From Paenibacillus amylolyticus (lineage in GTDB: Bacteria > Bacillota > Bacilli > Paenibacillales > Paenibacillaceae): DNA of 64,000 bases. Shown one piece after another: positions 16,783 through 25,472 of this stretch. The number at the start of each line of letters is the position of its first letter. Position 1 is the stretch's first letter. The stretch is from assembly GCF_001570725.1 (NCBI RefSeq), contig NZ_BCNV01000005.1, positions 496,001 through 560,000 of the forward strand. The letters are read 5' to 3'. The notes beneath the pieces are model-generated. The model saw nothing but the letters and a program-made list of their open reading frames with translations. It did no database searches and was not told where the DNA came from. The position numbers and the translations under genes were made by a program.

Positions 16783-18378
16783 ATGGGGACGGCAGAAGGC
16801 ATTACGAGAGGCTTCTATGAAGATATAAAGGAAGCTGCGGCCCATATCGTAGACGTATTAAGTGGTATATTGAAGGTCAATACCATCTTCGTTGCCACGA
16901 ATGACGGGGTAACGAATGTCATTTTGGAGGCCTTTAACCGTACGGAAGAGTTAATCGTTAAAGGTAGTGTACTTTCATTTAACGAATCATATTGCAGTCT
17001 GGTATTAAGAGACAAGGGCAGTGTTCTTACCATCCAGAATACATGTGAACATCCGATGACACGATCTATGGATGTCACGAGTGGGCTCGGGAATCGTTTC
17101 TTCGTGGGGGTGCCCATTATGCGAAGATCCGGCGAAACATTCGGTACTATTTGTCTGATGGATAATCCTGATTACGTGATCAGCGAAACCGACATGAAGA
17201 CACTGAATGCGATGGCTGTGTTCCTGGGTTATGTTGTCGATCTAGAGAGCACGCTGCATGTACAGGAACGGAAGCTGAGTGATTCGGAACAAATGCAAGA
17301 GCAGCTCCAGGCAGAGAAGGAACGAGCCGAATCGGAGGCCATGACCAAAGCGCAGATGCTAAAGCTGATGAGTCACGAGATTCGCAATCCGTTGAACGGC
17401 ATCCTTGGACTGACGGATCTGATGCGTACTCCGGATATGTCTGAGGAGCAGTCGGAATATGTGAATATGATTGAGACGAGCGGCAATATCCTGCTCTCCT
17501 TGCTTAATAATATGATGAATTTCAATATTAATGAGGCAGGTAAAACCGTTATACATGATGATCCGTTCGATCTGGTCGGCACCATTGAGAATACCGTCTA
17601 TCTCTATGCCGGGATTGCAGCAGGCAAGAACATTGAGTTGGGATTAAATCTCGAACTGAATGTGTCGCAAGTGTTCGTTGGTGATGAAGTCAAGATTGGT
17701 CAGCTGCTTGCACATGTTATTCAGTATGCTATGGATTCAACGCGTGAAGGGTCGGTTCTGATCACGGCAGTGGTGAACGGAGAAGAGACTGAGGAGACCG
17801 GTACACTTGTGCTCAAGGTGAAGTACACGGGCCAGATGTCATCGGATATCCAAAAACTGATCGGAAGCAATCTGGGTCTGGCGGTAAGTCAGAATCTTGC
17901 CATTCTCATGCATGGCCGTATTCAGGTGGATCGTATGATGGAGAATGAGACGGAATTTCAGATTAGCCTTCCATTACGCAGGTACTGGGAGTTGCCACAG
18001 CTGGCAAGTGTTCAGCAGCGGTTAAAAGGCAGAAAGGTATTGCTTGCCAAAGACCCTGATATTCTGCAAGGCGTTTCTTCCCTGATGCGCAGATGGGAGA
18101 TGGATGTGCATATGACCTCCGGTTCGACCGTAGCGCATGATTGGATCAAGGAAGGCTTCAAGCCGGATGTGGCCGTTGTGGATATGGGATTACGGGAAGG
18201 TGGCGCAGTCGATTTTGTACATGAACTGAAACAGCGGCTGGAGAATCTGCCCGTCGTTGCTCTGGTTCCCTATGGTATGCATATTGCCCTGCATGAAGCC
18301 GAAACCTTTGATGCTGTTCTAACGAAGCCGGTCAGACAGGCGGATCTGTTGAATGCATTAAGTATTACGCTGCCTTAA
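16783..18378 (+). CDS. GAF-domain hybrid histidine kinase with degenerate ATPase and receiver
   Basis: A 531-residue cytoplasmic signalling protein. Its layout is a GAF domain (~10-150), a coiled coil (~155-190, rich in E, Q and A), a HisKA dimerisation helix with the phospho-acceptor His198 in MSHEIRNPLNG, an HATPase region and a receiver (~405-530). The ATPase region is poorly conserved: the N-box is replaced by HVIQYAMDST, and the G1 and G2 glycine boxes are not clear, so autokinase activity is doubtful. The receiver keeps the acceptor Asp in VVDMGLREGG and the Lys in LTKP. No partner regulator is adjacent. GAGGGGTG precedes the ATG. Confidence 0.8.
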   Translation: MGTAEGITRGFYEDIKEAAAHIVDVLSGILKVNTIFVATNDGVTNVILEAFNRTEELIVKGSVLSFNESYCSLVLRDKGSVLTIQNTCEHPMTRSMDVTSGLGNRFFVGVPIMRRSGETFGTICLMDNPDYVISETDMKTLNAMAVFLGYVVDLESTLHVQERKLSDSEQMQEQLQAEKERAESEAMTKAQMLKLMSHEIRNPLNGILGLTDLMRTPDMSEEQSEYVNMIETSGNILLSLLNNMMNFNINEAGKTVIHDDPFDLVGTIENTVYLYAGIAAGKNIELGLNLELNVSQVFVGDEVKIGQLLAHVIQYAMDSTREGSVLITAVVNGEETEETGTLVLKVKYTGQMSSDIQKLIGSNLGLAVSQNLAILMHGRIQVDRMMENETEFQISLPLRRYWELPQLASVQQRLKGRKVLLAKDPDILQGVSSLMRRWEMDVHMTSGSTVAHDWIKEGFKPDVAVVDMGLREGGAVDFVHELKQRLENLPVVALVPYGMHIALHEAETFDAVLTKPVRQADLLNALSITLP

Positions 18379-18413
18379 TTGTGCAGACAGACGAATATAA
18401 ATTTCTTAATTTG

Positions 18414-18441
18414 GCGCACCTGTTATAGGTGCGCTTCTTTT
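18414..18441 (+). terminator. Intrinsic terminator after the hybrid kinase
   Basis: A 7-bp GC-rich stem, GCGCACC/GGTGCGC, around a 7-base loop is followed by TTCTTTTG about 35 bases past the stop. Confidence 0.75.
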
Positions 18442-18545
18442 GAATTTTCCATTTTCTGAGCCAAAGCCCTTTTATTCCGAGCTGGTTACGTTACAATAGA
18501 ATGTGAACTTCATCTTTATAACCAATAGAGGAGGATATGCAATCA

Positions 18546-19484
18546 ATGGATTATCGCAGATTAGGTGGAAGCGGACTGAAAGTAAGCGAGATCAGCCTGG
18601 GAAGCTGGCTGACGTACGGAGGGTATGTGGAACGTGAAAATGCGGTGAAATCAATTGAAACTGCATTCGATGAAGGTATTAACTTTTTTGATACAGCCAA
18701 TGTATACGAACGGGGTGCAGCGGAAGAACTGCTGGGGCAGACGCTCAAAGCATACTCCCGTGACTCCTATGTGCTTGCAACCAAAGTATTTGGCAAAATG
18801 GGTGATGGTCCGAATGACCAGGGCCTGTCTCGCAAACATATCAAGGAGCAATGTGAAGCCAGCTTGAAGCGCTTAGGCGTTGAATATGTGGATATCTATT
18901 ATTGCCATCGTTATCATACCGAAACACCGATTGAAGAAACACTTCGTGCGCTCGATGATCTGGTGCGTCAGGGCAAAGTGTTGTATGTTGGCGTCAGCCA
19001 GTGGACTGCGGCTCAGATGGAAGCTGCGTTGGGTACAGCAGATCGTCTGCTCCTGGATCATATCGTGGTCAATCAGCCGGTGTACAACATGTTTGACCGA
19101 TATATCGAAAATGAGATTATTCCGCTGGGTGAACGTAAAGGCATCGGACAAGTTGTATACTCTCCGCTTGCTCAAGGTCTATTGACCGGGAAATATACGT
19201 CCGTTTCCGATATTCCGGAGAACAGCCGTGCTGCCAAGCTGGGCTGGGACGAAGGAAAAATCAATGCGGATCGCATCGGGAAAGTTCGTCAACTGATTGA
19301 AGTGGCGGACAAGCTGGATCTGAAGGTTGGCCAACTGGCCCTGGCCTGGATTCTGCGCCAGAACAATGTGTCCAGTGCACTTGTAGGGGCGAGTCGTCCC
19401 GAGCAGGTAAAAGAGAATGCGGCTGCATCTGGCGTGAAGCTGGATGCTTCCATTATCGAGGAGATTGAGGGCATTCTTGCGTAA
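18546..19484 (+). CDS. Aldo/keto reductase, Kv-beta/YghZ-like
   Basis: A 312-residue NADPH-dependent TIM-barrel oxidoreductase. The catalytic tetrad is visible as Asp49 (FFDTANVY), Tyr54, Lys80 (VLATKVFG) and His121 (IYYCHRYH). The C-terminal cofactor segment (SSALVGASRPEQVKENA) is typical of the voltage-gated potassium channel beta-subunit-like branch, which reduces aldehydes such as methylglyoxal. The second ATG is chosen because GGAGG lies 11 bases before it but only two bases before the first ATG (18537). It is a single gene ending at a terminator. Confidence 0.88.
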   Translation: MDYRRLGGSGLKVSEISLGSWLTYGGYVERENAVKSIETAFDEGINFFDTANVYERGAAEELLGQTLKAYSRDSYVLATKVFGKMGDGPNDQGLSRKHIKEQCEASLKRLGVEYVDIYYCHRYHTETPIEETLRALDDLVRQGKVLYVGVSQWTAAQMEAALGTADRLLLDHIVVNQPVYNMFDRYIENEIIPLGERKGIGQVVYSPLAQGLLTGKYTSVSDIPENSRAAKLGWDEGKINADRIGKVRQLIEVADKLDLKVGQLALAWILRQNNVSSALVGASRPEQVKENAAASGVKLDASIIEEIEGILA

Positions 19485-19531
19485 TCTTCTTTCAGCAAAC
19501 AAGCTCGGATGATATGTAATCATCCATAAGC

Positions 19532-19577
19532 AAAGGGATGTCCTGTACGCCTGAATGGCGAACGAGACATCCCTTTT
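19532..19577. terminator. Terminator between convergent genes
   Basis: AAAGGGATGTC pairs with GACATCCCTTT and is followed by TTTTTG on the plus strand. It ends the aldo/keto reductase gene and may also serve the convergent diguanylate cyclase gene. Confidence 0.78.
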
Positions 19578-19610
19578 TGTGAAGTGGAACATAGTAGGTG
19601 ATAACAGACT

Positions 19611-20723
19611 TTAAAGCGTAAGAGGCAGAGAACGAAGTGGTAAGGCACACACGCGATTACGTCCTGTGTTCTTGGCTTCATATAATGCACGGTCTGCCTG
19701 CTCGAAGAAGTCGTTATCATCATGATCATCACAATGATCCGGATACACAGCTACACCAATGGAAATGGTCAGACGTATCGTGTGCCCGTCAGGAAGGGCA
19801 AATTGATATCTCTCTACCCCTTGGCGAATCGATTCAGCGATAGCCATGGCCTGTCGATGTCCACAGTCGAGCAAGAGAATGGCGAATTCTTCACCACCGT
19901 TTCGTGATACGATATCGGTGGAACGCGCATGTTCAACGAGCAGTTGGCCGAGTTGCTTCAGAACGGCATCACCGGCAGAATGGCCGAATGTGTCATTTAC
20001 TTTTTTGAATCGGTCAATATCGATGGCCAGCAAGGACAGCTTTTGTTGGTAATCCCGCGCATGCTGAAGCTCCGATTGAAGTGATTTTTCGAACTGTCGC
20101 CGATTGCTCAGATTGGTAAGGTGGTCGGTAGATGCTCTTCTTTCCAAAAGAAATAACATTTCATTGGATTTATTAATGAATTCTGCGATGAAATAGATAA
20201 AGATCCCACCGACAAAGGAAATGGTCATCTGTAACGGATATACCTTCATTAATGAATTCATGCTGTCCGTGTTCAGCATAAGGATGATAAAGATCAACGT
20301 TATGCCCAGCAGATTCATCGTAATAATTTTGGTCAATCTGGACCAGGAAGCATAGGCGAAATATACACCGGACAGTCCGATCAGCGTCATGACAAATCCT
20401 GCATCAATAGCAGAGGAAGATATGCCAAACATCAGAATACGAAGGATCGAGATAACGAGTCCCGTAATGACCGAAGCCAGTCCTCCCAGATATACCGCTG
20501 CGGTGACGATGGCCAAATGCCGTAGATCTACAATTGTACTTTCGTTCAGAGGGAAGGAATAGTTCATGAGTACTGTGCCATATATGCCGAATAATAAGCC
20601 GCCGATCAACTGAACACGTAATGAGGGAAAAGGCAATCGGATACTATAGAACTTGGCGATGATTCCGGACACGTACATAAACGTAATCATGACACAGATA
20701 TTAATGAAAAAAGTGCTAAACAA
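19611..20723 (-). CDS. Membrane diguanylate cyclase (5TMR-LYT sensor + GGDEF)
   Basis: A 370-residue protein that should make c-di-GMP. The first ~190 residues form about six membrane helices of the 5TMR-LYT sensor type (LPFPSLRVQLIGGLLFGIYG, LRHLAIVTAAVYLGG). A GGDEF domain follows with an active GGEEF signature (276-280) and an intact inhibitory I-site RSTD (267-270), so product feedback is expected. I place the start at the TTG at 20723 because GGGGG sits eight bases before it; the longer frame to 20879 adds 52 residues with no ribosome binding site. Confidence 0.85.
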   Translation of the reverse strand: MFSTFFINICVMITFMYVSGIIAKFYSIRLPFPSLRVQLIGGLLFGIYGTVLMNYSFPLNESTIVDLRHLAIVTAAVYLGGLASVITGLVISILRILMFGISSSAIDAGFVMTLIGLSGVYFAYASWSRLTKIITMNLLGITLIFIILMLNTDSMNSLMKVYPLQMTISFVGGIFIYFIAEFINKSNEMLFLLERRASTDHLTNLSNRRQFEKSLQSELQHARDYQQKLSLLAIDIDRFKKVNDTFGHSAGDAVLKQLGQLLVEHARSTDIVSRNGGEEFAILLLDCGHRQAMAIAESIRQGVERYQFALPDGHTIRLTISIGVAVYPDHCDDHDDNDFFEQADRALYEAKNTGRNRVCALPLRSLPLTL

Positions 20724-21002
20724 CCGACATTCCCCCTTTTTACGCACATCCCTATATTTTATCTGAAAAATGATGCTGTAGCGAACCATATTATCCCAAA
20801 TTCTTGAGGGGATTGCTGGGAAAGGCATTTTTAATTCCATATCCTGCTTATTGGCATGAATGTTGACTTCATTATACAATGAGATTTATACTTAATCTAA
20901 ATCAAAATTCATTCCTTCTTTTATGGGGAAACTATCGTAAGTAAGTAGAAGATCAGCGTCTGATTTCATATAAAATGGATCAATAATAAAGGAGAAATGG
21001 TT

Positions 21003-21398
21003 GTGAGAACTTTAAATCTGACGATACAACGGCAAGCGGTGTATGATGTGGTGCGCCATTCGGAGGATCACCCGACAGCTGCTGATGTCATGAATCGACT
21101 CGTGGAACAAGGATATAATCTGGCCTATGGTACGGTATATAATTCTCTTCGTTATCTGACGGACAAAGAATTGATCAGGGAGCTTAAGCTTGGGGAGACA
21201 GCAAGCCGGTACGATGCCCGCATGGATGATCATCAGCACATTATGTGTGAAGTGTGCGGCAAAGTGGACGAGGTGATGACGGAGGTTCCTCCACAATGGA
21301 TGAAACAGGTAGCTGAAGAAACCGGATATGCAATCGACCATGCTCATGTGGTCTTTGGAGGTGTCTGCGGGGAATGCAGAAACAAACGGATCAAGTAA
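21003..21398 (+). CDS. Fur-family transcriptional regulator, PerR-like
   Basis: A 131-residue metalloregulator. The winged-helix half (TIQRQAVYDVVRHSEDHPTAADVMNRL, GTVYNSLRYLTDKELI) precedes the dimerisation half with the MDDHQHIMC metal ligands and the structural zinc pairs CEVC and CGEC. The Asp and His spacing resembles PerR, the peroxide sensor, more than Fur, but I cannot prove the subtype. The GTG at 21003 has AAGGAG eight bases upstream and is preferred over the ATG at 20997, which is too close. A catalase gene lies about 1.1 kb downstream, which fits a peroxide-response role. Confidence 0.82.
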   Translation: MRTLNLTIQRQAVYDVVRHSEDHPTAADVMNRLVEQGYNLAYGTVYNSLRYLTDKELIRELKLGETASRYDARMDDHQHIMCEVCGKVDEVMTEVPPQWMKQVAEETGYAIDHAHVVFGGVCGECRNKRIK

Positions 21399-22180
21399 AA
21401 ATAAAGCTGTCTGGCCGTCGTTTACCTCTGCGGGTTAAACCAGCCTTGTCCGATTCAGCACCTCTTGTGGACAATTGTCCTGTTACACGCCGTGTTATTC
21501 TAATCAGCCCGATGCCGGGGCAAGTACATGAACTGGTAAAGGCCTTGACGGATAGCTGCTTCGATGTGCTGGTCTTTCACCGCTGGGAACCGGATCTGCA
21601 TGAACGTCTTGTCTTCGACCTGTTGATCTATGATCTGTCTGTTGCAGGAACCATCGATGCATTCGCTGGGATCAGCAGCCGATTGAACCGGGAGGCGGAA
21701 CATACCACGCCTTGTCTGTATCTGGTCGGTGAGAAGATGATCGGCAGCGCGAGTGGACCGATGCTTCAGGAGGAATTACTGGTGTGGCCTGCACGCCCGC
21801 AGGAAGCTCTGTACCGGGTGCAGCGTATGATTGGCAACAGTCCTGCTCTGCCCAAACGTGGATTTTTGCCTGAGGAAGGGCAGCGCATCGGATTTAAGGA
21901 TCTGTGGCTCGATCGTGAACGAATGAGTGTGCAGCGCGATAATAACCGAATTCACTTGACCAAGACCGAATATGATCTGTTGCTCAAGCTGATCGATGCC
22001 AAAGGTGCAGTCATTTCCCGTGAGGAAATGCTCAGTGATATCTGGGAGACGGACTTTACCGGTGGAAGTAATGTGGTCGATGTTCATATTAAAAGCTTGC
22101 GCAAAAAATTGGGCGATAACGCGTCTTCGCCGCAATATATCGTAACAGTAAGAGGAGTGGGCTACCGCCTGGCGGATTAG
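21374..22180 (+). CDS. Orphan OmpR/PhoB-type regulator with degenerate receiver
   Basis: A 268-residue protein whose start lies 25 bases inside the Fur-family gene. Residues ~40-155 resemble a receiver: a central strand ends at Asp87 (LLIYDLS). However, the N-terminal acidic pair is missing and the conserved Lys position reads WPARP, so normal phosphorylation is unlikely. Residues ~172-268 form an intact winged-helix DNA-binding domain (LTKTEYDLLLKLIDAKGAVISREEML, GVGYRL). No histidine kinase is adjacent. The overlap implies co-translation with the metal sensor. Confidence 0.8.
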   Translation: MQKQTDQVKIKLSGRRLPLRVKPALSDSAPLVDNCPVTRRVILISPMPGQVHELVKALTDSCFDVLVFHRWEPDLHERLVFDLLIYDLSVAGTIDAFAGISSRLNREAEHTTPCLYLVGEKMIGSASGPMLQEELLVWPARPQEALYRVQRMIGNSPALPKRGFLPEEGQRIGFKDLWLDRERMSVQRDNNRIHLTKTEYDLLLKLIDAKGAVISREEMLSDIWETDFTGGSNVVDVHIKSLRKKLGDNASSPQYIVTVRGVGYRLAD

Positions 22181-22196
22181 TCCGCTTTTTTTTTTT
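22172..22196 (+). terminator. Terminator that contains the stop codon
   Basis: GCGGA-TTAG-TCCGC is followed by 11 T residues. The regulator's TAG stop lies in the 4-base loop, so transcription ends immediately after the coding sequence. Confidence 0.85.
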
Positions 22197-22377
22197 GCTC
22201 AAATTTAATCTTTCACTTCATGATTTTTCGGGTACTAACTAATAGATAGGCAGATCAAAATCATTCCCTTAGAAACATTAATCATGCTTCATTCATGAAG
22301 TGTGCAAGAACCTCATCTTAAACTCATGTGAACCTCATGCAAGAGCAGAGCTGGACATGTTAGAATCAATTTAACAG

Positions 22378-22392
22378 TTAGATCAAGTCTAA
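22378..22392 (+). promoter_or_regulatory. Candidate PerR-type box upstream of katA
   Basis: TTAGATCAAGTCTAA is a 15-bp imperfect palindrome with the 7-1-7 layout of PerR boxes and 9 of 14 symmetric positions matching TTATAAT/ATTATAA. It lies 80 bases before katA. The remainder of 22181-22471 shows no gene. Confidence 0.35.
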
Positions 22393-22471
22393 ATGTATAT
22401 TTAAATCGAAGCCGAATATGATTTTAATAGTAGATATATAGCAGCCGTGAAACCCATTAGAGGAGGACGAC

Positions 22472-23938
22472 ATGATGACAGAACGTATGACAACCAATCA
22501 GGGCGCACCCGTAGGTGACAATCAGCATTCCCGCACAGCAGGTAGAAGAGGACCGACACTGCTTGAAGACTACCATCTCATTGAGAAAATAGCCCACTTT
22601 GACCGTGAACGTATTCCAGAACGGGTCGTACATGCAAGAGGAGCAGGCGCTCATGGCGTATTCACACTGGAGCAGAGCATGAAGGAGTATACAACAGCTG
22701 ACTTCCTGCAAGATCCGGGTACGGAGACCGATGTACTGGTTCGTTTCTCGACTGTTATTCACGGTACGGGATCACCAGAGACTGCACGGGATCCACGTGG
22801 ATTTGCGGTCAAATTCTACACGCGTGAAGGCAACTATGATCTCGTCGGTAACCATCTGCCCGTATTCTTCATTCGTGATGCCATGAAATTCCCCGACATG
22901 GTTCACTCCCTGAAGCCAGCTCCGGATACGAATATTCAGGAACCGGCGCGATATTGGGACTTTATGACCCTCTCACCAGAATCAACGCATATGATGACCT
23001 GGTTGTTCTCTGATCTGGGCACACCGGCGAATTATCGGGAGATGGATGGATTCGGCGTACATGCTTTCAAATGGATTAATGCACAGGGGCAGGTTCACTA
23101 TGTAAAATATAAGTGGGAGTCTGCACAAGGGGTTAGAGGCTTCTCTCGTCAGGAAGCTGCCGAAGTACAGGGACAAGACTTTAACCATGCTACCCGGGAC
23201 CTGCATGAACATATCAAGAACGGGCAGTACCCGCAGTGGAAGCTTCAGGTACAGCTGTTGAAGCCTGAGCAGATGGATGATTTTGCTTTTGATCCGCTCG
23301 ACCCAACCAAAACCTGGCCTGAAGATGTACTGCCGTTCCATACGGTGGGCACCATGACCCTGAATCGGAATCCGCAGAATTTCTTTGCTGAAGTGGAGCA
23401 GGCTGCCTTTTCACCTAGTGCGCTTGTACCAGGAATTGAGCCTTCCGAAGACAAATTGCTGCAAGGACGCTTATTCTCTTATCCAGATACACAGCGGCAC
23501 CGTCTTGGACCGAACTATTTGCAAATTCCAGTGAATTGCCCGTACGCACCTGTTCGTAATCATCAGCGTGATGGACTCATGAATGTGAATCAGGACCCAT
23601 CTCCGGTAAACTATGAACCCAACAGTTCCGGAAACAGCCCGCAGGAAGATCCGGCATACCGGGACAGTCAGCTTCCGTTGCAAGGGCATGTTACACGTGA
23701 GAAAATCGAGAAGACGGATGATTACACGCAGTCAGGAGAGCTTTTCCGTTCATTTACCCCTGTAGAGCAGCAGCATTTGCTAGATAATCTGATCAATGAC
23801 CTTAAGGGCGTATCTGTTGATATTCAAATGCGTGCCCTCTGCCACTTCTTCCGGGCGGATGGACAGCTTGGCGGACGTTTGGCTCATGGACTCGGCGTGG
23901 ATATTTCTGCACATATGCCGTCACAGGATGGAAAATAA
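22472..23938 (+). CDS. katA: Monofunctional heme catalase
   Basis: A 488-residue clade 3-type small-subunit catalase that splits hydrogen peroxide. It shows the active-site region VVHARGAGAHGVF with the distal His, the Asn in the VGNHLPVFFIRDA segment, and the proximal heme-ligand Tyr in RLFSYPDTQRHRLGPNY. The length is normal for B. subtilis KatA-like enzymes. GAGGAGG lies ahead of the ATG pair. It is monocistronic with its own terminator. A PerR-like gene lies upstream and a possible PerR box at 22378, so peroxide induction is plausible. Confidence 0.96.
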   Translation: MMTERMTTNQGAPVGDNQHSRTAGRRGPTLLEDYHLIEKIAHFDRERIPERVVHARGAGAHGVFTLEQSMKEYTTADFLQDPGTETDVLVRFSTVIHGTGSPETARDPRGFAVKFYTREGNYDLVGNHLPVFFIRDAMKFPDMVHSLKPAPDTNIQEPARYWDFMTLSPESTHMMTWLFSDLGTPANYREMDGFGVHAFKWINAQGQVHYVKYKWESAQGVRGFSRQEAAEVQGQDFNHATRDLHEHIKNGQYPQWKLQVQLLKPEQMDDFAFDPLDPTKTWPEDVLPFHTVGTMTLNRNPQNFFAEVEQAAFSPSALVPGIEPSEDKLLQGRLFSYPDTQRHRLGPNYLQIPVNCPYAPVRNHQRDGLMNVNQDPSPVNYEPNSSGNSPQEDPAYRDSQLPLQGHVTREKIEKTDDYTQSGELFRSFTPVEQQHLLDNLINDLKGVSVDIQMRALCHFFRADGQLGGRLAHGLGVDISAHMPSQDGK

Positions 23939-23987
23939 AATACAGTTTAACCATGTTCTACAACATCATATGGGCTGATTTTCGGTG

Positions 23988-24039
23988 AAGATCGGGCAGA
24001 ACCGCGAACGTGCGGAACTCCCGGTCTTTCGCTTTTTTT
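23988..24039 (+). terminator. Intrinsic terminator after katA
   Basis: AAGATCGGG pairs with CCCGGTCTT, with an inner CCGC/GCGG stem, and GCTTTTTTT follows. It lies about 50 bases past the stop codon. Confidence 0.8.
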
Positions 24040-24094
24040 GCTGAAATGGAAAACAAATTTACAAATCATTTACATAAAATAGCTGACATAGAGG

Positions 24095-24130
24095 TTGACT
24101 TCTCATATGATGGCACTACAATGGGTAGTG
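24095..24130 (+). promoter_or_regulatory. Promoter and BlaI-type operator
   Basis: TTGACT (24095-24100), a 16-bp spacer and TACAAT (24117-24122) make a good SigA promoter. A palindrome CACTAC-N5-GTAGTG (24114-24130) overlaps the -10 and start site and resembles BlaI/MecI operators (TACTAC-N4-GTAGTA). This suggests autorepression of the following regulator. Confidence 0.72.
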
Positions 24131-24146
24131 TGAGGGGTGTCAGAAC

Positions 24147-24563
24147 ATGAGAATACACAATTTCAAAGTGGGTGAGCGTGGGCTCAACCGATTTTTCGGT
24201 CCGCTGGAAGCCAAGATCATGGACATTTTATGGGCTCGTCCTGGCAGCAGCATCCGTGAAGTGCAGACTGCACTTGAACAAGACAAAGACGTCAATTTTA
24301 ATACAGTCATGACCGTAATGAACCGGCTCGTGGACAAAGGACTGCTTGGCAAGACACAAAAGGGCAGAACATCTATGTACCAACCGGTACAGAGCAAGGA
24401 GGAGTTTATGAACGACCAATCCAAGGAACTGTCACATGAGTTGGTGGATGAATTCGGAGCGTTGGCATTGAATCATATGCTGGATGCGCTGGATGAAGCA
24501 GATGCGGGTCTGATTGAACGCCTAGAACAGAAGATCAAACAGTGGAAAAAGGATAGCGATTAA
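24147..24563 (+). CDS. BlaI/MecI/CopY-family transcriptional repressor
   Basis: A 138-residue winged-helix repressor. The N-terminal half carries LGPLEAKIMD-like recognition helices (FGPLEAKIMDILW ... VNFNTVMTVMNRLVDKGLLGKTQKGRTSMYQP), and the C-terminal half is the dimerisation helix pair (ALNHMLDALDEADAGLIERLEQKI). Family members are removed from DNA when a BlaR1/MecR1-type membrane protease is activated, usually by beta-lactams. It is followed after one base by such a metallopeptidase gene, and a matching operator overlaps its promoter. No beta-lactamase gene is present in the window, so the regulon may be different. Confidence 0.9.
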   Translation: MRIHNFKVGERGLNRFFGPLEAKIMDILWARPGSSIREVQTALEQDKDVNFNTVMTVMNRLVDKGLLGKTQKGRTSMYQPVQSKEEFMNDQSKELSHELVDEFGALALNHMLDALDEADAGLIERLEQKIKQWKKDSD

Positions 24564-24564
24564 G

Positions 24565-25425
24565 ATGTGGAGGGCCCGCTCGAAGCTTTTGTTTACCGTC
24601 GGGTTTGGCATTCCGTTACTCGTGTTCATGCAGATGTTCATGTACGCGATGTACAAAATTTTTGGCTGGGATATCCCGTTTAATCTGCTATGGCTCTGCA
24701 ATCATTGGATGAGTCGTCTGGGATGGTTATCTGTTGGACATTTCCTGCTGGCACTGGTGTTGCTGACATTTGCCGGAACAGGTTGGTTGCTAACGGTTCG
24801 TATGATAAAAACCAGGGCAGCTGTGCGTAAACTCCGCTCCATGGAGGTTCGTGCGTTATCCCGTGAATTGGAGTCCAGGTATCTCCATCTCGGGCAGCCC
24901 AGATTCATTGTGGTGGACAAGTCATCGCCGGTTGCATTTACAATCGGTTTATGGAAACCTTGCATCGTACTTTCCACAGGACTTCTGACGATGCTGGATG
25001 CTGAAGAGGAGACCGCAGTTGTGTACCACGAAGTCCATCATCTATGGCACCGTGACCCACTGAAGACGACGCTGTTGTCGGTGTTTGCAATCATGATGCC
25101 TTATATTCCCGTATTGAAGCATACGTCGAAACATTACAATATCGTGAGAGAGATTCTGGCGGACAACGAAGCCGTCGAGCGTACAGGCAATGTGGCAGGC
25201 ATTGGCAGTGCGTTACTCAAGCTGCTCCGGGCTTGTCCTGAGCCTTGGGGAGCAAAGGAACTGACCGTTCAATCTTCATTTGCAGATACGTCGGTAAATG
25301 TGCGGATTTCACGTCTCCTGGACCCGGAAAAGGACGTAACGCTGAGATTGCCACGCTATGCTGTTCTGATGTCGGCTACCGTTTTCCTGTTGCTGTCTAT
25401 CTTGTTTGTTTGGTCCATTGGATAA
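24565..25425 (+). CDS. M56-family membrane metallopeptidase (BlaR1-like, no sensor domain)
   Basis: A 286-residue protein with about four membrane helices (near 8-30, 55-80, 165-185 and 265-285) and the zinc-protease motif HEVHH (155-159) in a cytoplasmic loop. It has the BlaR1/MecR1 peptidase core, but the chain ends right after the last helix, so the extracellular penicillin-binding sensor of true BlaR1 is absent. It presumably cleaves or controls the BlaI-type repressor encoded just upstream in response to an unknown envelope signal. The ATG follows the upstream stop by one base. Confidence 0.85.
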   Translation: MWRARSKLLFTVGFGIPLLVFMQMFMYAMYKIFGWDIPFNLLWLCNHWMSRLGWLSVGHFLLALVLLTFAGTGWLLTVRMIKTRAAVRKLRSMEVRALSRELESRYLHLGQPRFIVVDKSSPVAFTIGLWKPCIVLSTGLLTMLDAEEETAVVYHEVHHLWHRDPLKTTLLSVFAIMMPYIPVLKHTSKHYNIVREILADNEAVERTGNVAGIGSALLKLLRACPEPWGAKELTVQSSFADTSVNVRISRLLDPEKDVTLRLPRYAVLMSATVFLLLSILFVWSIG

Positions 25426-25472
25426 ATCAACTTTGGCTAAATGTGAGGTTGAATATAACACTAGGGAGGAAG

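Noticed and set aside
25245..25472. N-terminal extension of the DoxX frame
   Set aside because: It overlaps the end of the peptidase gene in another frame; the ATG at 25473 has AGGGAGG and begins where the DoxX domain begins.
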